64,000 nt of DNA from Labrenzia sp. OB1 (GTDB lineage Bacteria; Pseudomonadota; Alphaproteobacteria; Rhizobiales; Stappiaceae): positions 180,078-244,077 of the forward strand of contig NZ_JSEP01000001.1 of assembly GCF_001624695.1 (NCBI RefSeq), given 5' to 3'. Made by a program: the position numbers and the translations under genes. Shown in pieces: positions 8,975-17,388 of the stretch. The notes beneath the pieces are model-generated. The model saw only the letters and a program-made list of their open reading frames with translations, had not been told where the DNA came from and searched no databases. Positions within the stretch are counted from its first letter, which is position 1; every line of letters begins with the position of its first letter.

Positions 8975-10045
8975 TCAGGCTGTAGCCCGGAAAACCGATC
9001 TGGGGTTGTCGCGCAGGAAGGCGGCCAGGCTTTCGTCGTCCAGCCCATGCCGCTTCAGGCGCGGCAGGAAATGGCGCTGTACATAGCCGTAGCCGTTGCC
9101 ACCGTAGTGGGTAAGCATCATCTTCAGGAAGACATCGTGGGAGAGCAGGATCCGGTCCCGGTATCCCTCGTCCACCAGCTTGACGATCGCGGCCGCGGCC
9201 TGATCGTCGCTCGGGCACTGCACCTGCTGGTCGGCATAGAAGAAATCCATTCCGATCATGTCGTATTCGATGAAAGCTCCCCTGGAGGCGAGTTCGCTTT
9301 GATACGTCAGATCGTCCCACGACGGGTTCATGTGACACAATATTGTGTGGCGGAAGTCCGCGCCTTCCTCCGCCACGAGATCAAGAACCTCGTGGCCGAG
9401 GCGATACCAGCCGGGCAAATGGATCATCAGCGGAAGTCCCGTGCGAACATGAGCCCGGGCAGCACCGCGCAGGGACTTGCGTTCGGCGTCGGTGAAGGCT
9501 GCGGAGACACCGATTTCGCCGATAAGCCCAATCTTCAGACCGGTCCCGTCCACACCGTCAACGGCTTCAGTGACGATCTCGTCCGCGATCTGTTCGATGG
9601 ACATGTCCGCCAGTCTCGCCGGATGCGACCCATCCAGATAGAAGCCGGCGCCCATTACGATGTTGAGACCGGTCGCTTTGGAGATGCGGGCGAGCGCTTC
9701 CGGGTCCCGGCCGATGCCCTGACAGGTTGGCTCGACGACAGTGTTGCCGCCCTGCCGTGCAAACGCCGCCAGTTCGGTGATCGCCAGACGTTCGTCGTCC
9801 AGCGCAATATTGTCCTTGTTCACGAAAGGGTCCTGACGCAACTCGCCGAGGATTTCCATGCAGACAAAACTGTCGGCCAGATGTTGGCGGTCCCGGGTTC
9901 GCGGCGGATTCCACCAGCAACGGCAGTCGTTGAGGATATGCTCGTGCATCAGTGTGACGCCGAGCTGTTCCACCGGGATCGGTCCCAGGACACTCATCAC
10001 CTTTCCGGAGCGCACATGACCAGAAGAAAGTTCCGTCTTGCTCAT
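8975..10045 (-). CDS. phosphotriesterase-family metal hydrolase
   Basis: TIM-barrel amidohydrolase-superfamily protein (phosphotriesterase homology/lactonase-like), 356 residues. Metal-ligand blocks visible are VTLMHEHILND near the N-terminus, VVEPTCQGIGRDPEAL, LIGEIGVSAAFT, HTILCHMNPSWDD and ILLSHDVFLKMML, in family order. The start is the ATG at 10045, one base past the permease stop. Characterised relatives hydrolyse lactones or phosphoesters; here the enzyme sits behind a ribose-type importer, so a sugar lactone or phosphosugar is a reasonable substrate guess. A conserved Lys that is carboxylated in some members was not located with certainty. Confidence 0.87.
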   Translation of the reverse strand: MSKTELSSGHVRSGKVMSVLGPIPVEQLGVTLMHEHILNDCRCWWNPPRTRDRQHLADSFVCMEILGELRQDPFVNKDNIALDDERLAITELAAFARQGGNTVVEPTCQGIGRDPEALARISKATGLNIVMGAGFYLDGSHPARLADMSIEQIADEIVTEAVDGVDGTGLKIGLIGEIGVSAAFTDAERKSLRGAARAHVRTGLPLMIHLPGWYRLGHEVLDLVAEEGADFRHTILCHMNPSWDDLTYQSELASRGAFIEYDMIGMDFFYADQQVQCPSDDQAAAAIVKLVDEGYRDRILLSHDVFLKMMLTHYGGNGYGYVQRHFLPRLKRHGLDDESLAAFLRDNPRSVFRATA

Positions 10046-10046
10046 G

Positions 10047-11051
10047 TCAATTCCGCTTCTTGCCGCCAAACCGGAAATTGGTGGTGAATATCCGGGTGTT
10101 CAACCAGATGGCCAGCAGGATGATCGCACCGGTCACGATCTGGGTGAAGAACGGCGAGATATGCATCAGGATCAAGCCGTTGCCGATCACCGCGATCGTC
10201 AGGGTGCCGAGCACCGTACCGATCATGGTTCCCCGTCCGCCCATGAGAGAGGTTCCCCCGAGAACAACCGCCGCGATGACCTGCAGCTCGAAGCCGACCG
10301 CCGCATTGGACGACCCGGACCCGAGACGGGCCGAGATCAGGATCGCGGCAAGCGCGCAGGCGAACCCCGATACCATGTACACGGATGCCACGATCCATTT
10401 GGCCGGCATGCCGACCCGACGGGCCGCCTCCAGATTGGACCCCACGGCGACGACCTGACGGCCGTATTTGGTTACGGAGATCACCACGAACCCGGCAATC
10501 GCGACCAGAATTGCCAGAATGGCGGGAAAGGGCATGCCGAAGAGTTCGCCCCGGCCAATGAAAAAGAAGCCGGGAACGTCGCGGATCGGAATGGAATAGC
10601 CCTGGGTCAGATAAAGGGCAAAGCCGCGCAGGATGGACAGGCCCGCCAGTGTGACGATGAAGGCGGGAATGCCCTGGTAGGAGACAAACCAGCCCTGCAT
10701 CAGACCGATGACGCCTCCAAGAACCAGCATCGCAATGATGACAAGCGGCCACGGAACCCCGAGAGCCAGAACGATCGCGGCGATCGCATTGATCAGCGCC
10801 ACCATCGATCCGACGGAAAGATCGATGCCTCCCGTCAGAATAACGAGGGTCATGGCAATCGCCACGACCAGGATCGGCGCGGCCTGGCGCACGATGTTCA
10901 GGACATTGCCGACGGAGAAGAATGTCGTCGTCATGACGGAGAAGAACACGACGCAGACCACGAAAAAGAAGGCGATGGACAGAACCTGGGCATGCTCACC
11001 GAGGAAATCGGCGAACGGATGCCCTTTGGTACGCTCGGTGTAGACCGTCAA
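10047..11051 (-). CDS. ribose-type ABC importer permease (RbsC-like)
   Basis: Polytopic membrane protein, 334 residues, with about eight to ten hydrophobic helices and the RbsC-family segments LTGGIDLSVGSMVALINAIA and LGGTSLMGGRGTMIGTVLG. It forms the channel with the ATPase encoded just upstream and receives substrate from the binding protein at 11860. The start is an unusual TTG at 11051 that overlaps the ATPase stop as TTGA and is preceded by GAGAGGAAAGACA. The next in-frame Met is about 40 residues in and would remove a membrane helix, so TTG is preferred. Second gene to last of the transport set. Confidence 0.9.
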   Translation of the reverse strand: MTVYTERTKGHPFADFLGEHAQVLSIAFFFVVCVVFFSVMTTTFFSVGNVLNIVRQAAPILVVAIAMTLVILTGGIDLSVGSMVALINAIAAIVLALGVPWPLVIIAMLVLGGVIGLMQGWFVSYQGIPAFIVTLAGLSILRGFALYLTQGYSIPIRDVPGFFFIGRGELFGMPFPAILAILVAIAGFVVISVTKYGRQVVAVGSNLEAARRVGMPAKWIVASVYMVSGFACALAAILISARLGSGSSNAAVGFELQVIAAVVLGGTSLMGGRGTMIGTVLGTLTIAVIGNGLILMHISPFFTQIVTGAIILLAIWLNTRIFTTNFRFGGKKRN

Positions 11052-11863
11052 TGTCTTTCCTCTCCGACAATCAGTTTCACCAGATCTTCCAGATCGGTGT
11101 CAGCTATGTTGCGTTCGGCCACCTTGGTTCCCTCGTACATGACCGCGATGCGATCGCAGACGCGGAAGAGATCCTGCAGGCGATGGGTGATGAGCACGAC
11201 GGCAACACCCCTGGCCTTGACACGGTTGATGAGGGACAAAACCGCTTCCACTTCCGCAACTGCGAGCGCCGAAGTCGGTTCGTCCATGATCAGAACCTTG
11301 GGCTGGAAGGACGCGGCGCGGGCGATGGCAATTGCCTGACGCTGGCCACCGGACAGTTTTTCCACCTTTGCTGTGAGGCGCGGAATGCGGATTTCAAGGG
11401 AATCCAGCATCTTCCGGGCTTCTTCGATCATTTGCCTGCGGTCGAGAAAAGGCCCTTTGGTCAGTTCGCGGCCCAGAAAGAGATTGCCCACCACATCGAT
11501 GTGATCGCACAGACTGAGGTCCTGGAACACCATTTCGATGCTGCTCCGCCTGGCCTCCGCCGGACCGGAAAAACGCACGGTCTTGCCATTCAGCGTGATG
11601 GTTCCCTCGTCGGGAATATGGGTCCCTGAGATGATCTTGGAGAGCGTCGACTTGCCGGCGGCATTGTCGCCGACCAATCCGAGGCACTCCCCCGGATAAA
11701 GATCCAGGTCGACCCCGCGCAGGGCCTCATGAGAGCCGAAGGTCTTGCGGATACCGCGCAGGGACACAGCCGGCGAAGTGGCAGCCGCCATTCCGGTTGA
11801 CCGGGGATCGCTGGGATCCCCGGCGCCGCCAACAGCGGTCAATGGCTGTTGGTCATCGATCAT
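11048..11863 (-). CDS. sugar ABC importer ATP-binding protein (single-domain RbsA-like)
   Basis: ATPase of the ribose-type importer, 271 residues. It shows Walker A GDNAAGKST, Q-loop VFQDLSLCDHID, signature LSGGQRQAIAIARAA, Walker B VLIMDEPTSAL and H-loop LITHRL. RbsA itself has two fused ATPase domains of about 500 residues; this protein has one, so it presumably acts as a homodimer. Its ATG overlaps the binding-protein stop (ATGA at 11860-11863) and its stop overlaps the permease start (TTGA), giving tight coupling. The N-terminal ~28 residues before SLRGIRKTFG are low-complexity. Confidence 0.92.
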   Translation of the reverse strand: MIDDQQPLTAVGGAGDPSDPRSTGMAAATSPAVSLRGIRKTFGSHEALRGVDLDLYPGECLGLVGDNAAGKSTLSKIISGTHIPDEGTITLNGKTVRFSGPAEARRSSIEMVFQDLSLCDHIDVVGNLFLGRELTKGPFLDRRQMIEEARKMLDSLEIRIPRLTAKVEKLSGGQRQAIAIARAASFQPKVLIMDEPTSALAVAEVEAVLSLINRVKARGVAVVLITHRLQDLFRVCDRIAVMYEGTKVAERNIADTDLEDLVKLIVGEERH

Positions 11864-12810
11864 TTAAAAGTGTCTCGGTAAGGATCGACGTTCGCTTTGG
11901 TCACGATGGTTACCGGGATGTCGATACTCTTCTCGACTGTGCCGCCCGAAGTGATCTTGTCAAGAGCCTCGACGGCGGCCACACCTTCCCCTTTCGGGTC
12001 CTGCTGAACGACCGCGGCGACATAGCCTGCATCGATGCCGGATATGGCCTGGGCCGTCAGGTCCCAGCCGAAGATCTTGATGTCGCCCTGTTTGCCCTGG
12101 CTTTCAACGGCAGCGATTGCGCCCAGAAGAGCCGGTTCGCCGGTGGCATAGATCGCGGTCAGGTCCGGGTTGCCGGTGATCAGATTTTCCGCCGCGGTCA
12201 GAGCATTGTCCTGAATGTTCTGGCCATCGACAACGCCCGCGACTTCAATGCCGTCCTTGTCCTTGATCGTGTCCTCAAAACCCTTCTGACGCAGGTTCTG
12301 AATGAAGGAGTTCAGGGCTCCGACGATGCCAACCTTTGCCTTGCCACCCATATCGCTGTTCACATAGTCGACAAAATAGGCACCCATGTCCGCGCCGGCT
12401 TGACCGTTGTCGACACCAATCTGTGCCTTTTGCGGGCCTTCCGGAAGAACCGCGTCGATGGCGACCACCGGAATACCCGCTTCGTTGGCGGCTTCAACAG
12501 CCGGCATGATGCCATTGACGTCAATTGCGACGACGATGAACCCGTCGACCTTCTGGGTAATGTAGGTTTCCATAGCGCTGTTCTGCGCCGAAGGGTCGTT
12601 GTTGGCATTGAAGATCACCAGCTTGTCGCCGCTCTTGTCAGCAGCTTCCTGGGCACCTTCATTGATCTGGTTGAAGAACAGCGCCTGCTGATTGATCTGG
12701 ATAAGCGCGTATGTCTTGTCTTTTGCAAGGGCAGGACCTGCGCCGAGGCAGGCCAGCGCCGTTGTAGCGGCAAGAGCAGCACCAAAAGTCCTGCGGGTGA
12801 GAGATCTCAT
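11860..12810 (-). CDS. periplasmic sugar-binding protein (RbsB family)
   Basis: Substrate-binding protein of the ribose-type importer, 316 residues, starting at the ATG at 12810. The signal peptide carries an RR (MRSLTRRTFGAALAATTA, then cleavage near GPALA-KDK), so Tat export is possible. The mature part has the type-1 periplasmic-binding fold blocks YALIQINQQALFFNQINEG, VDGFIVVAIDVNG, IPVVAIDAVL and IYATGEPALLGAIAAVES. It lies 38 bp downstream of lacI and ATGA-overlaps the ATPase. Ligand is a sugar, sugar alcohol or nucleoside; the sequence does not decide. Confidence 0.92.
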   Translation of the reverse strand: MRSLTRRTFGAALAATTALACLGAGPALAKDKTYALIQINQQALFFNQINEGAQEAADKSGDKLVIFNANNDPSAQNSAMETYITQKVDGFIVVAIDVNGIMPAVEAANEAGIPVVAIDAVLPEGPQKAQIGVDNGQAGADMGAYFVDYVNSDMGGKAKVGIVGALNSFIQNLRQKGFEDTIKDKDGIEVAGVVDGQNIQDNALTAAENLITGNPDLTAIYATGEPALLGAIAAVESQGKQGDIKIFGWDLTAQAISGIDAGYVAAVVQQDPKGEGVAAVEALDKITSGGTVEKSIDIPVTIVTKANVDPYRDTFK

Positions 12811-12848
12811 TGTTTGATAGTCCTCTGTTAGGTGGTGGTGCGTTGCTT

Positions 12849-13880
12849 TTATTTTTTCGCCGGAGGTGCAACAGAATCCCGTACGACGATTTCGACCGGC
12901 AGCAGTTCTTCCGACGCGATAGGGGCGTCCCGCTGCCAATCGGTATCCATGAGAAGAGAGAGGGCGCGCTGACCCAAAGTCCGCACTGGCTGACGGATGG
13001 CCGTCAGGGGCGGTCCGAAAAGATGTAACGGGCCGACGTCGTCAAATCCGATGACGGAAACGTCGTCCGGGATTGAAATACCGCTTGCCCGGAACACCTC
13101 GATCAGCCCGATGGCGATTTCGTCCGACGCGGCGAAGATGGCGGTGGCAGGCAGATTTTCATCTACGAAACGGCGCGCGGCCTCCCGCCCGAATTCAATA
13201 GTGTAGGCGCCGACGTAGCGATCGATTACAGCCCTGTCGCCGTGATCTTGCTGCAGCGCGCGTTCAAGACCCTTGTAGCGCCGCTGCGTGGAGATCATCT
13301 CCTCGGGACCTCCGATATAAAGAACCCGCTGGTGGCCGAATTCCGCCAGATGCCGGCCCACCAGAAAGCCGCCGTTCTCATTGTCGCAAAAGAGCTTGGG
13401 AACGGTCGCCAGCGGGACGTCTTCATCGACCACCACAACTTTCCCGGTGCGATTGATCAAAGCCGCCAGATCTCCGTTGTCCGGGTGATTGGTCACAAAG
13501 ACCAGGCCGTCCACATGGTTGCGCTCGATCCGGCTCAAATAGGCCAGTTCCCTGTCCGCGCGATTGAGGGTGGCATAAAGGGTCACCGCCAGACCGCGGC
13601 TGTCAGCGGCTTCTTCAACCGCGGCAACCAGTGTGCCGAAAAAGGGGTTGGCGATATCCGGAACCACAAGACCGATCGTATCCGTCTGGCCGCGGCTCAG
13701 TCGCCGGGCATGCGGGTTCGGTTCGTACTTGAGCCGGGCAATGGAAGACTCGATGCGCTTTTTTGTGGTGTCCGGCAGGTCGAGCTTGCCATTCAGGAAG
13801 CGCGAGACAGTTGTCACGGAGACACCTGCCTCCTTGGCTACATCCTTCAGACTTGTCGTTCTGCGCTCGGCCATATTCAT
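12849..13880 (-). CDS. LacI-family transcriptional regulator
   Basis: DNA-binding repressor, 343 residues. The N-terminal LacI HTH reads TSLKDVAKEAGVSVTTVSRFLNG (residues 9-31), followed by the hinge-type RRLSRGQTDTIGLVVPDI and a periplasmic-binding-protein-like effector domain (YIGGPEEM, AIFAASDEIAIGLIEVF, VIGFDDVGPLHLFGPPLTAI). ATG at 13880, with an alternative two codons on. It is first gene of the operon, followed 38 bp later by the binding protein, so it likely controls its own transcript. Two CG-centred operator-like sites lie at 13885-13909, just in front of the start. Confidence 0.93.
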   Translation of the reverse strand: MNMAERRTTSLKDVAKEAGVSVTTVSRFLNGKLDLPDTTKKRIESSIARLKYEPNPHARRLSRGQTDTIGLVVPDIANPFFGTLVAAVEEAADSRGLAVTLYATLNRADRELAYLSRIERNHVDGLVFVTNHPDNGDLAALINRTGKVVVVDEDVPLATVPKLFCDNENGGFLVGRHLAEFGHQRVLYIGGPEEMISTQRRYKGLERALQQDHGDRAVIDRYVGAYTIEFGREAARRFVDENLPATAIFAASDEIAIGLIEVFRASGISIPDDVSVIGFDDVGPLHLFGPPLTAIRQPVRTLGQRALSLLMDTDWQRDAPIASEELLPVEIVVRDSVAPPAKK

Positions 13881-13883
13881 CCC

Positions 13884-13910
13884 GTAAAACGATTTAGTAA
13901 ATCGGTTTAC
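13884..13910 (-). promoter_or_regulatory. tandem LacI-type operators before lacI operon
   Basis: Two adjacent near-palindromes with the LacI-family CG centre: TAAAACGATTTA (13885-13896) and TAAATCGGTTTA (13898-13909). Together they form a 27-bp inverted repeat with 13-bp arms, 12 of 13 pairs matching, around G13897. It lies 4 bp upstream of the lacI start codon, where bound repressor would block transcription or early elongation. TTGACA at 13936-13941 (- strand) could be a -35 element, but no good -10 is evident at 17 bp. Confidence 0.72.
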
Positions 13911-14290
13911 AAAACCTCTTCCATATATTTATCGCTGTCAAATGGATTCCAGTTGCGTCGAAGATGAAAAAACAGGCATGCCGGCGAAAAGGTCTCAGAG
14001 ACCCTGCGCTCAAAGAAAATCCATTACCAGCGAAGGGCTTTCGATGCGCGTCACGAAGGCCGTGTGTGCCGGTCTGATGCTATAACGTTCGACGCCGCGT
14101 TGCGGTTTGCCGGAGTCTTGAGCAGATATGCTGTCTTGGGCAGACGTCTTTTCGTTTGCGTTCAATCGAGGCGTCAAGGCTCAGGCCACCGGAGCCGGCG
14201 CCCCCGGCCCGCGTCTGAAACCACTTCCGTCGCATTCAGAATGTGACCTTGCCGGGAACCTCGATCTCATAGTTCTCGGAAAGATTGCCG
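13911..14290. other. intergenic region between lacI and M20 hydrolase
   Basis: About 380 bp with no supportable gene. It holds the upstream part of the lacI promoter (TTGACA on - at 13936-13941) and, just past the stop of the M20 gene, a short - strand frame ending ENYEIEVPGKVTF-stop (stop at 14242-14244) that looks like the very end of a lost coding sequence. Two + strand frames here (14064-14246, 14128-14334) have no family features and run into the neighbouring gene antisense. Confidence 0.5.
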
Positions 14291-15460
14291 CTACCCCGCC
14301 AATTCGCCTTCGGTCAGCCGGACCCAGAAACTGACGCCGGTCTCGATGGCCGCGTCGTTGAAATCATAGGCCGTGTTGTGGTGAAGCGCGCCATCGACGG
14401 CGGGTCCGTTGCCGAGCCAGACATAGGAGCCCGGGACCTCCTGGGAAAAAAACGCAAAATCATCACCTGCGGTGGACGGCGGAAAATCGGTGCGCACCGT
14501 GTTGCCGCAAACCGCGTGTGCGGCCGCGAGTGCGCGCTCCGTGATGTCAGGATTGTTCACCACGGGTGGAATCCGGCGGATGAACTCGTAATCGGCGGTA
14601 ATCCCGAACATGACGGCGACGCCGCGCGCGAGGCGGCCGATTTCCGCCTCGAGTTGATCCCGGACTGCCGGCGAATAGGCCCGCGCTGTCCCGCCGATTT
14701 CAACAAAGTCGGGAATGACGTTGAGGGCATTGGAGTCCCCGGCATGAACCGAACAGGCGCTGACGACCGCGGGCTGGAGAGGATCCACCACCCGGCCGAC
14801 GACCGTCTGAAGGCTTGCCAGAAAATGGCCGCAAGCCGTCACCGGATCCTTGCCCAGGTGGGGTTTGGCGCCATGGGTCCCAACCCCCTTGAAAGAGACT
14901 TTCCAGCTGTCGGAGGACGCAAGCTGCGGGCCTGCCGTGACCGCCATTTCATCCACGGCAAGACCGGGCATGTTGTGCAGGCCATAGACCGCATCGCAGG
15001 GAAAGAGATCGAACAGACCATCCTCGACCATTTTCCGCGCACCGCCCCGGCCTTCCTCCGCCGGCTGGAAGATGAAATGGACTGTGCCGTTGAAGTTCCG
15101 GGTTCCTGCCAGATACCGTGCGGCTCCCGCCAGCAAAGTCGTGTGGCCATCATGGCCGCAGGCATGCATCTTGCCCGGAACCGAGGATTTGTAGGGACGG
15201 TCCGCCGTCTCCGGCATGGCAAGAGCATCCATGTCTGCGCGCAGGCCGATGCGGCGCGGGCCGTTGCCGTTCGTCAACGTGCCGACAATGCCCGTACCGC
15301 CGAGGCCTCGATGGACGGTTACCCCGGCCTCCTTCAGCAGATCTGCCACGATGGCGCTTGTGCGCACTTCCTCAAAACCAAGCTCGGGATGGGTGTGCAG
15401 GTCGTGCCGGAGGTTCTTGAGAAATGTCAGTTCCTCCGTATCCAGCGCTATCTTGGTCAT
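14291..15460 (-). CDS. M20 amidohydrolase (hippurate hydrolase/aminoacylase type)
   Basis: Metallo-amidohydrolase cleaving N-acyl amino acids or related amides, 389 residues. Metal-site motifs are ADMDALAMPE, MHACGHDGHTTLLAGAA, FQPAEEGRGGARKMVEDG and the C-terminal GDDFAFFSQEVPG and LHHNTAYDFND, with lid-domain SFKGVGTHGAKPHLGKDPV. The ATG at 15460 is preceded by AAAGGA; a longer reading frame of 538 residues runs back through the divergent gene and is rejected. Divergent from the phosphoribosyltransferase, with about 124 bp between starts. Physiological substrate unknown. Confidence 0.9.
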   Translation of the reverse strand: MTKIALDTEELTFLKNLRHDLHTHPELGFEEVRTSAIVADLLKEAGVTVHRGLGGTGIVGTLTNGNGPRRIGLRADMDALAMPETADRPYKSSVPGKMHACGHDGHTTLLAGAARYLAGTRNFNGTVHFIFQPAEEGRGGARKMVEDGLFDLFPCDAVYGLHNMPGLAVDEMAVTAGPQLASSDSWKVSFKGVGTHGAKPHLGKDPVTACGHFLASLQTVVGRVVDPLQPAVVSACSVHAGDSNALNVIPDFVEIGGTARAYSPAVRDQLEAEIGRLARGVAVMFGITADYEFIRRIPPVVNNPDITERALAAAHAVCGNTVRTDFPPSTAGDDFAFFSQEVPGSYVWLGNGPAVDGALHHNTAYDFNDAAIETGVSFWVRLTEGELAG

Positions 15461-15584
15461 CGGTTGTGTTGATCCTTTCGAGGAGAAAAAGGCTGAACCC
15501 CGCTCCGGACCGGACAAGGCGTCCGGGATCTGATAGATCCCGGGAAAAGCGGATTTATCATAGTCGAACCCCGGAAAGCAGACA

Positions 15585-16310
15585 ATGATCGGCAACATCT
15601 TCGAAAAAGAACCCCATGTTTTCTGGCAGGAAACCGCCCCGGCGGGGACATACGGAACCGCGCCGCCGGAAGGACACCGGATCTTCTTTCCCGCCTCGCT
15701 GCCGGACGGAGGCCAACTCGCCCTGCCGATCCGTGAGCTGGCGGATGGCCAGTCGGCTCTGGCGTCTCTCATCGTCAACCAGGCATCCTTCGAGGTCGTT
15801 GACCGGCTGGCCACGGCACTTGCCGGACTTGCCAGTCCCTTCTCTCCTGATGTGGTGGTCGGCCTGCCGACGCTCGGCCTGACCCTGGCGGCTCCGGCCG
15901 CGCGCAACCTCGGTCACAGCCGCTTCGTGCCGTTGAGCACCTCGCGCAAGTTCTGGTACCGGGAAGACCTCTCCGTTCCCCTGCGCTCGATCACCAGCCC
16001 GGACCAGACGAAACGCCTTTATCTCGACCCGCGCATGCTGCCGCTCCTGAAGGGCAAACGGGTATTGCTGGTGGACGATGTCCTGAGCAGCGGCACCTCC
16101 ATCCTCGCAGGTCTTCGCCTGCTCAAGCTTTGCGGGATCGAACCCGTGGCGATCGGCGCCGCAATGCTTCAGACGATGCGCTGGAAAGAAGCGCTGGAGC
16201 AGGAGGAGAGCGGCCTGTCAGAACGGGTAATCGGCGTCTTCAGAACACCGAAGCTCACCCGCCATCCAGGCGGCGGATGGCAGCCGGAAACATTGGACAA
16301 GTCAGCCTGA
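15585..16310 (+). CDS. phosphoribosyltransferase-domain protein
   Basis: Type-I PRTase fold protein of 241 residues. The PRPP-binding loop VLLVDDVLSSGTSILAG (about residues 160-176) is intact, with an upstream strand PDVVVGLPTLGLTLAAPAA. An apparent hood region and a C-terminal extension follow. Relatives include adenine/orotate-type PRTases and regulatory PRTases of purine operons; which base is used cannot be read. Divergent from the M20 hydrolase and overlapping the malK-type gene by 9 bp at the 3' end. Given nucleoside hydrolase and adenine deaminase 12 kb away, a salvage role is conceivable but unlinked. Confidence 0.83.
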   Translation: MIGNIFEKEPHVFWQETAPAGTYGTAPPEGHRIFFPASLPDGGQLALPIRELADGQSALASLIVNQASFEVVDRLATALAGLASPFSPDVVVGLPTLGLTLAAPAARNLGHSRFVPLSTSRKFWYREDLSVPLRSITSPDQTKRLYLDPRMLPLLKGKRVLLVDDVLSSGTSILAGLRLLKLCGIEPVAIGAAMLQTMRWKEALEQEESGLSERVIGVFRTPKLTRHPGGGWQPETLDKSA

Positions 16311-17378
16311 ACCCAAGACTGGCTCCAGCCTTTGACCGTCCGGAGCGAAAAGATGGACCTTGTCCAGCTCCATTGCGATGTTGACGGTGTCGCCTGTCTT
16401 CAGTGGGACATGTCCGTGCTGGCGGACAAGCACCTGGCCGATACCCGGCACACGCGTATGAATATTCGTGTCCGACCCCAGATGCTCGACCAGTTCCGCC
16501 GTTCCGGAGAAATGCGCCGATCCTTCCGGAACGATGTTCAGGTGTTCAGGCCGCACGCCCAGATCGCTGGCCGACGCATGATCCGTTCCGGGAGAGATCC
16601 CGATCACTGTTCCGTCTTTCAGAAGAACGCCCTTGTCCGCCGGTACAACCTCCAGAATGTTCATGGTCGGAGAACCGATGAACTGGGCGACAAACCGGTT
16701 GGCCGGACGCTCATAGAGATCCAGCGGTGTGCCAACCTGCTGGATCTTGCCAGCGTTCAACACCACGATCCTGTCGGCGAGCGTGAGCGCCTCGACCTGA
16801 TCGTGCGTGACGTAGATCATGGTCGTCTCCAGGCGCTGATGCAGCCGGGCGATTTCCAGGCGCATCTCGACCCGCAGCGCGGCATCAAGATTGGACAGCG
16901 GCTCATCGAACAGGAAGGCGCTCGGATCGCGGACAATCGCCCGACCCATGGCGACACGCTGGCGTTGACCGCCTGACAGAGCCTTGGGCAGACGGGCCGT
17001 CAATGAGGTGAGGCCGAGCGTCTTCGCCGCGTCATGCACCTTCCCGGCCCGTTCCTGCGAGGGCGCTTTGCGGATTTCGAGCGAAAACCCCATGTTGCGG
17101 GCAACGTCCATATGCGGATACAGCGCATAGGACTGGAACACCATCGCCATGTCCCGGTCGCGCGGCTGCACCTCGTTCATGCGCCGCCCATCGACCCGGA
17201 ACTCGCCGTCCGTGATCGGCTCCAGACCGGCGATCATGCGTAGAAGCGTCGACTTTCCACAGCCGGACGGGCCGACAAGCACAATGAATTCGCCGTCCTC
17301 GATCTCCAGATTGATGTCCCGCATGACTTCAACAGGACCATAGTTCTTGGCGATGTTCTGCAGTTCAATGCGTGCCAT
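16302..17378 (-). CDS. MalK/UgpC-family ABC ATP-binding protein
   Basis: ATPase of a CUT1-type carbohydrate importer, 358 residues. It has Walker A GPSGCGKST, Q-loop VFQSYALYPHMDV, signature LSGGQRQRVAMGRAI, Walker B FLFDEPLSNLDA and H-loop YVTHDQ. A C-terminal MalK-type TOBE domain reads GVRPEHLNIVPEG. Last gene of the GntR-lyase-MalEFGK array; it starts 10 bp after the MalG-type gene. UgpC-type ATPases often serve several importers. Confidence 0.93.
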   Translation of the reverse strand: MARIELQNIAKNYGPVEVMRDINLEIEDGEFIVLVGPSGCGKSTLLRMIAGLEPITDGEFRVDGRRMNEVQPRDRDMAMVFQSYALYPHMDVARNMGFSLEIRKAPSQERAGKVHDAAKTLGLTSLTARLPKALSGGQRQRVAMGRAIVRDPSAFLFDEPLSNLDAALRVEMRLEIARLHQRLETTMIYVTHDQVEALTLADRIVVLNAGKIQQVGTPLDLYERPANRFVAQFIGSPTMNILEVVPADKGVLLKDGTVIGISPGTDHASASDLGVRPEHLNIVPEGSAHFSGTAELVEHLGSDTNIHTRVPGIGQVLVRQHGHVPLKTGDTVNIAMELDKVHLFAPDGQRLEPVLGSG

Positions 17379-17388
17379 GCTGAAACGC

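Noticed and set aside
10038..11339. 433-residue + strand frame rich in Asp, His, Arg and Gly
   Set aside because: Mirror of the permease and ATPase genes; the low-complexity composition reflects antisense of hydrophobic codons.
14064..14334. Two short + strand frames (60 and 68 residues)
   Set aside because: No motifs, no ribosome site, different frames overlapping each other and running antisense into the M20 gene.
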